The position numbers were made by a program, and so were the translations under genes. The notes below the pieces were generated by a model that worked only from the letters and a program-made list of their open reading frames with translations, was not told the origin of the DNA and did no database searches. This document shows positions 5,127-7,795 of a stretch of DNA of 7,795 nucleotides, piece after piece. This DNA comes from Actinomycetes bacterium (GTDB taxonomy: Bacteria > Actinomycetota > Acidimicrobiia > Acidimicrobiales > Bog-793). The stretch covers positions 1 through 7,795 of the forward strand of contig JAKACF010000139.1 of NCBI GenBank assembly GCA_021821585.1. Direction: 5' to 3'. Numbering within the stretch: the stretch's first letter is position 1; each line of letters begins with the position of its first letter.

Positions 5127-6407
5127 TCAGGCCGCTGACTGCAAGCGGGCGTTGACCTCGGAGGCCGTCTGGCCGTGGATGACCTCGAGTTTCACCGAGG
5201 CCGACGGTGCCATGAGGTAGAGCAGCGCTTGGAGCTGTGCCATGTTCGTGACCCGCTGTCCGTTCACGGCTTCGATGATGTCACCTTTCACGAGGCCCGC
5301 CCTCGCCGCCGCGCTCTTCGCCTGCACGCTGAGGACCTTGACACCCGTCCGGGAGGCGACGGCGACGCCTGCCTTGTGGTGGTCGGCGGTCCGCCGCGGG
5401 CTCTCGCGCCCGGCGAGCATGACCGGGAGGCGGGTGGCGCTGCCGGTGATGCCGAGCCAGCCGTGGATGACGTGACCGTCCGCGATCAGGTACCCGGAGA
5501 CCGTCTGCAGCAGCCACCCGGGTGCGACGACCGCCTGACCGCTCTCCTGGCCGACGACCATGCCGGCGATCTCGTTCTCGCCGCCGACGATCCTCACGAC
5601 GAGTGAGCCGATCGGGGCCCCGCCGAGGGCGAGCGAGCGCGGGCAGACCTGCAAGAGCGCCGGGCCGTTGGCGAGGCTGGCGGGGCGTGGGGCGGCCGCG
5701 AACGACGACACCGAGACGTTGAGGTCGCCGGTCCGCCATGCCGTGAGGACGAGGTCGTCGAGCGGCGGGCGTCGATCAGGCGACAGCTCGAGCCAGGGCA
5801 GCGACGAGCCTGCGATGCGCAACACGGCGATGCCCGTCGCCTGGTCGCGCCCGACGACCGTGGCGATGAGCTCCTCGCCGTCGGAGCGGACGACCGAGAT
5901 GCTGGTCGCTCCGGCGATCGCCGAGGCGGCAACGGCGATGTAGCCGTTCGGGGAGATGAAGGCGCCGTCGGACAGGACCGTGGTGTGCGGTCCGACCGCG
6001 CGGACCCTGACGAGGGCGGCTGAGAGGCTGGCGAGCTGGCCCGCGATGGTGCTCGTGTGCATCGGCAGGGTCGTGCTCGTGTCCGTCGTGAGCGCCAGCA
6101 CCTTGGTTTGCGAGTGGGCGGAGACCGCAGGGTGGGCTCGTGTCATCCAGGCAGTCAGATGAGTCCCGATGAGCACGACGCCGGTGGCGAGCAGCGCTCC
6201 GACGAGGCCCGCCGCGCCCGCACCTGCACGCGAGGGCGTGCTCTGGAGCCACTTGCGGCGCGCGGCAAGGACCTTCGCATGGTCGGTGCCGGCGTGCTGA
6301 TTCGCGAGCTCCGAGGGGTGCCGCCACACGCGGTCCTCCGGGGGAAGAAGCGGTCGCAGCGGTCCTTCGTCCTGGAAATCGTCGAAGTCGTCGCCGGGTT
6401 CGACCAC
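5127..6407 (-). CDS. Membrane-anchored HtrA/trypsin-like protein with PDZ domain, probable pseudoprotease
   Basis: A 426-residue protein if started at GTG 6407. Residues 1-60 are a charged cytoplasmic segment (DDFDDF, then PPEDRVWRHPSEL). About 62-82 is one membrane helix (GLVGALLATGVVLIG), followed by a Thr/Ser-rich linker. About 130-310 is a trypsin-like HtrA fold, and about 316-422 is a PDZ domain (GVKVLSVQAKSAAARAGLVKGDIIEAVNGQ). Compared with HtrA, the histidine site (usually NNHVV) reads AASAI with S162, the aspartate site (usually RTDLAVL) reads ATGIAVL with G192, and no GNSGGP serine motif is present (LALGGAPIGS near 259-268). It is therefore probably catalytically dead. A longer upstream reading frame runs antisense through moaE and is rejected. 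GTG 6407 has no Shine-Dalgarno but a TATCCT six bases upstream, suggesting a leaderless mRNA; TTG 6422 is an alternative. Confidence 0.82.
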   Translation of the reverse strand: MVEPGDDFDDFQDEGPLRPLLPPEDRVWRHPSELANQHAGTDHAKVLAARRKWLQSTPSRAGAGAAGLVGALLATGVVLIGTHLTAWMTRAHPAVSAHSQTKVLALTTDTSTTLPMHTSTIAGQLASLSAALVRVRAVGPHTTVLSDGAFISPNGYIAVAASAIAGATSISVVRSDGEELIATVVGRDQATGIAVLRIAGSSLPWLELSPDRRPPLDDLVLTAWRTGDLNVSVSSFAAAPRPASLANGPALLQVCPRSLALGGAPIGSLVVRIVGGENEIAGMVVGQESGQAVVAPGWLLQTVSGYLIADGHVIHGWLGITGSATRLPVMLAGRESPRRTADHHKAGVAVASRTGVKVLSVQAKSAAARAGLVKGDIIEAVNGQRVTNMAQLQALLYLMAPSASVKLEVIHGQTASEVNARLQSAA

Positions 6408-6419
6408 GGGGAGAGGATA
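6408..6419 (-). promoter_or_regulatory. Candidate -10 element of the htrA-like gene
   Basis: On the minus strand TATCCT (6419-6414) is followed by six bases and then GTG 6407. This spacing predicts transcription from the first base of the start codon. No convincing -35 hexamer is seen 16-18 bases upstream. The divergent spacer to moaE (6408-6500) holds no gene. Confidence 0.4.
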
Positions 6420-6465
6420 CAAACCAGCCGGTGGCCATGGGTCGCGACCCTCCTCCGCCCCGGGG

Positions 6466-6494
6466 GCGACTCGGGGTGCGAGCGTGCGTACGAT
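6466..6494 (+). promoter_or_regulatory. Candidate promoter of moaE, leaderless arrangement
   Basis: TACGAT (6489-6494) is followed by six bases and then GTG 6501. A partial -35, GCGACT (6466-6471, matching the GAC core), is 17 bases upstream. No Shine-Dalgarno precedes GTG 6501, which fits a transcript starting at the codon itself. Confidence 0.45.
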
Positions 6495-6500
6495 GCGTGC

Positions 6501-6983
6501 GTGACCGATGCGGTGGGAGACGGCGACTGGCTCACGCTCACCGGTGGCCCCCTCTCCTACGCCACAGCTCTCGAGTGGGTCGGGGGCCCGGGCTGGGGTG
6601 CCGTGACGGGATTCGCGGGGCTCGTGCGTGATCACGCCGAGGAGCGCACCGGCGTGACGGCGATCGACTACGAGGCGTACGAAGAGCACGTCGTCCCACG
6701 CTTCCGGGAGCTGGCGGCGAGCGCCCGGAAGCGGTGGCCCGAGCTCGGGAAGATCGTCATCTGGCATCGGGTCGGGCGAGTGGCGACGGGAGAGGCATCC
6801 GTCGTGATCGCGGTCTCCTCGCCACACCGCGGGGAGGCGTTCGACGCCTGCCGTTACCTGATCGACACGTTGAAGGCGACGGTCCCCATCTGGAAGCGGG
6901 AGCACTGGCCGGGCGGCGCCGAGTGGAGCCCGGCCGCCCACGGGCTCGAACCCGTCGCCCCGCCCCGGGGAGCGGATTCATGA
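6501..6983 (+). CDS. moaE: Molybdopterin synthase catalytic subunit MoaE
   Basis: A 160-residue MoaE. Family motifs appear in order: GAVTGFAGLVRDH (33-45), DYEAYEEHVVPRF, HRVGRVATGEASVVIAVSSPHR (89-110), EAFDACRYLID, and LKATVPIWKREHW, with K125 and K132 at the positions of the catalytic lysines. With thiocarboxylated MoaD it inserts the two sulfurs into precursor Z, making molybdopterin for molybdenum enzymes in the cytoplasm. No moaD or other cofactor gene is in the window. GTG 6501 is the only good start. It is divergent from the htrA-like gene across 93 bp and overlaps the next gene by 4 bp (ATGA), so the two are almost certainly translationally coupled. A C-terminal stretch rich in Pro and Gly follows the core. 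Confidence 0.94.
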   Translation: MTDAVGDGDWLTLTGGPLSYATALEWVGGPGWGAVTGFAGLVRDHAEERTGVTAIDYEAYEEHVVPRFRELAASARKRWPELGKIVIWHRVGRVATGEASVVIAVSSPHRGEAFDACRYLIDTLKATVPIWKREHWPGGAEWSPAAHGLEPVAPPRGADS

Positions 6984-7795
6984 GCTCAGTGGCGGTCGAC
7001 CTCGGCTCGACCCGCACCCTCGTCGCCGACCCGGCGGGCCGGGTCCTGCTCGACGAGCCGACCGTGGCGGCGGTGAACGTGCGGGACCACTCTCTCGTCG
7101 CCTTCGGCTCGAAGGCGCTCGACATGGTGCGGCGGGGCGCCGGCGAGATCGAGCTCGTCCGCCCGGTCGTCCGCGGGCAGCTCCAGGACCTCGACCTCAC
7201 CGATCGCGTCGTGGAGACGCTGCTCGCCCGCCTGCGGCGCCAGGTGGGCCGCCGCCCGGAGGTGCTCGTCAGCGTCCCTTCCAGCGCGAGCGGCGTGCAG
7301 CGCAGGGCCCTCGAGCGGGCATTCAAGCGAGCGGGTTCCGAGCGCGTCGGCTTCATCGATCACGCCGTCGCGGCCGCCATCGGCCTCCGGCTCCGAATCG
7401 ACGAGCCGGTCGCCACGATGGTCGTCGACGCCGGCGGCGGCACGACCGAGGTGGCGGTGATGGCGCTCGGCGGGGTCGTCACGGACGCGTCGGTGCCGGT
7501 CGGCGGTGACGATCTCGATCGTGCCGTCCGGGACGCCTGCCTGCGCTCCCTCGACCTCGTCGTCAGTCCCGCCGTCGCCGAGCAGCTCAAGATCCGACTC
7601 GGCTCGGCCTGGCCGGGGCCCGAGAAGAAGGTCGAGGTGGTGGGGCGAGACGCGTCGAACGGGATGGTCCGGACCGTCGTCGTCTCGAGCTCAGAGCTCA
7701 ACCCCGCCGTCGCCGAGGTGGTGAGGAGGACCGTCGACGCGGCCGTCTCCTGCATCCGCAGCGCCCCGCCGGACCTCGCGAACGACCTGTTGTCG
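6980..7795 (+). CDS. MreB/actin-like ATPase, partial at right edge
   Basis: The first 272 residues are visible with no stop before the window ends; MreB proteins are usually about 335-345 residues. Actin-fold nucleotide motifs are present: VAVDLGSTRTLV (phosphate 1), VVDAGGGTTEVAVMALGGVV with D150 (phosphate 2), VGGDDLDRAV, and EQLKIRLGSAWP. The overall order matches MreB closely. MreB polymerises under the membrane and directs sidewall growth and cell shape. The usual LIEEPMAAAIG segment reads FIDHAVAAAIG here, so the glutamate linked with ATP hydrolysis is H128. This points to a divergent paralogue. ATG 6980 overlaps the moaE stop (ATGA), giving coupled translation; no other shape genes are visible. 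DnaK-like proteins share the fold, but the motif order and length favour MreB. Confidence 0.88.
   Translation, partial: MSSVAVDLGSTRTLVADPAGRVLLDEPTVAAVNVRDHSLVAFGSKALDMVRRGAGEIELVRPVVRGQLQDLDLTDRVVETLLARLRRQVGRRPEVLVSVPSSASGVQRRALERAFKRAGSERVGFIDHAVAAAIGLRLRIDEPVATMVVDAGGGTTEVAVMALGGVVTDASVPVGGDDLDRAVRDACLRSLDLVVSPAVAEQLKIRLGSAWPGPEKKVEVVGRDASNGMVRTVVVSSSELNPAVAEVVRRTVDAAVSCIRSAPPDLANDLLS

Noticed and set aside
6408..6941. N-terminal extension of the htrA-like gene to 604 residues
   Set aside because: The extra 178 codons lie antisense to moaE, whose motifs are unmistakable; the frame is open only because of high GC content.
1..7795. CRISPR, tRNA, rRNA, IS elements, phage genes
   Set aside because: No spaced direct-repeat array, cloverleaf-like segment, transposase motif or flanking terminal repeat was found.

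Overview
The window is very GC-rich. It carries a WhiB-family iron-sulfur regulator and a DUF2342/zincin_2 metallopeptidase, both essentially confined to Actinomycetota. Together with an MreB-family gene and an sHdr-type sulfur locus, this suggests a high-GC actinobacterium, perhaps from the Acidimicrobiia side of the phylum. The class is an inference; the phylum is well supported.

Left part (1-2249): a minus-strand operon reads tusA, dsrE-like, hdrC-like, then a partial gene that leaves the window and, from its position, may be the hdrB-like subunit. A divergent arsR-type regulator faces it across about 228 bp. TusA and DsrE-like proteins pass persulfide sulfur. HdrC-like proteins with two cysteine clusters are electron-transfer subunits of heterodisulfide-reductase-like (sHdr) complexes, which oxidise protein-bound sulfane sulfur in the cytoplasm. 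The gene between regulator and operon holds a compact set of ATATGCG-type half-sites downstream of a plausible tusA promoter, which fits repression by the ArsR protein.

Middle (2250-3937): a short convergent spacer with hairpins, a stand-alone glutamate formimidoyltransferase (minus), a whiB-like gene (minus) just upstream of it, and a divergent small protein of unknown function (plus).

Right part (3938-7795): a minus-strand pair encodes a membrane-anchored HtrA-like protein with a PDZ domain whose protease triad looks lost, followed 7 bp later by an HExxH metallopeptidase. Divergent from it are moaE (molybdopterin synthase large subunit) and, overlapping it by 4 bp, an MreB/actin-like gene cut by the window end. 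Several genes (arsR, htrA-like, moaE) have a TAnnnT hexamer exactly six bases before a GTG codon, which points to leaderless transcription.

No tRNA, rRNA, CRISPR array, insertion sequence or phage gene was seen. Gene density is high, and apart from the few spacers described the window is coding.
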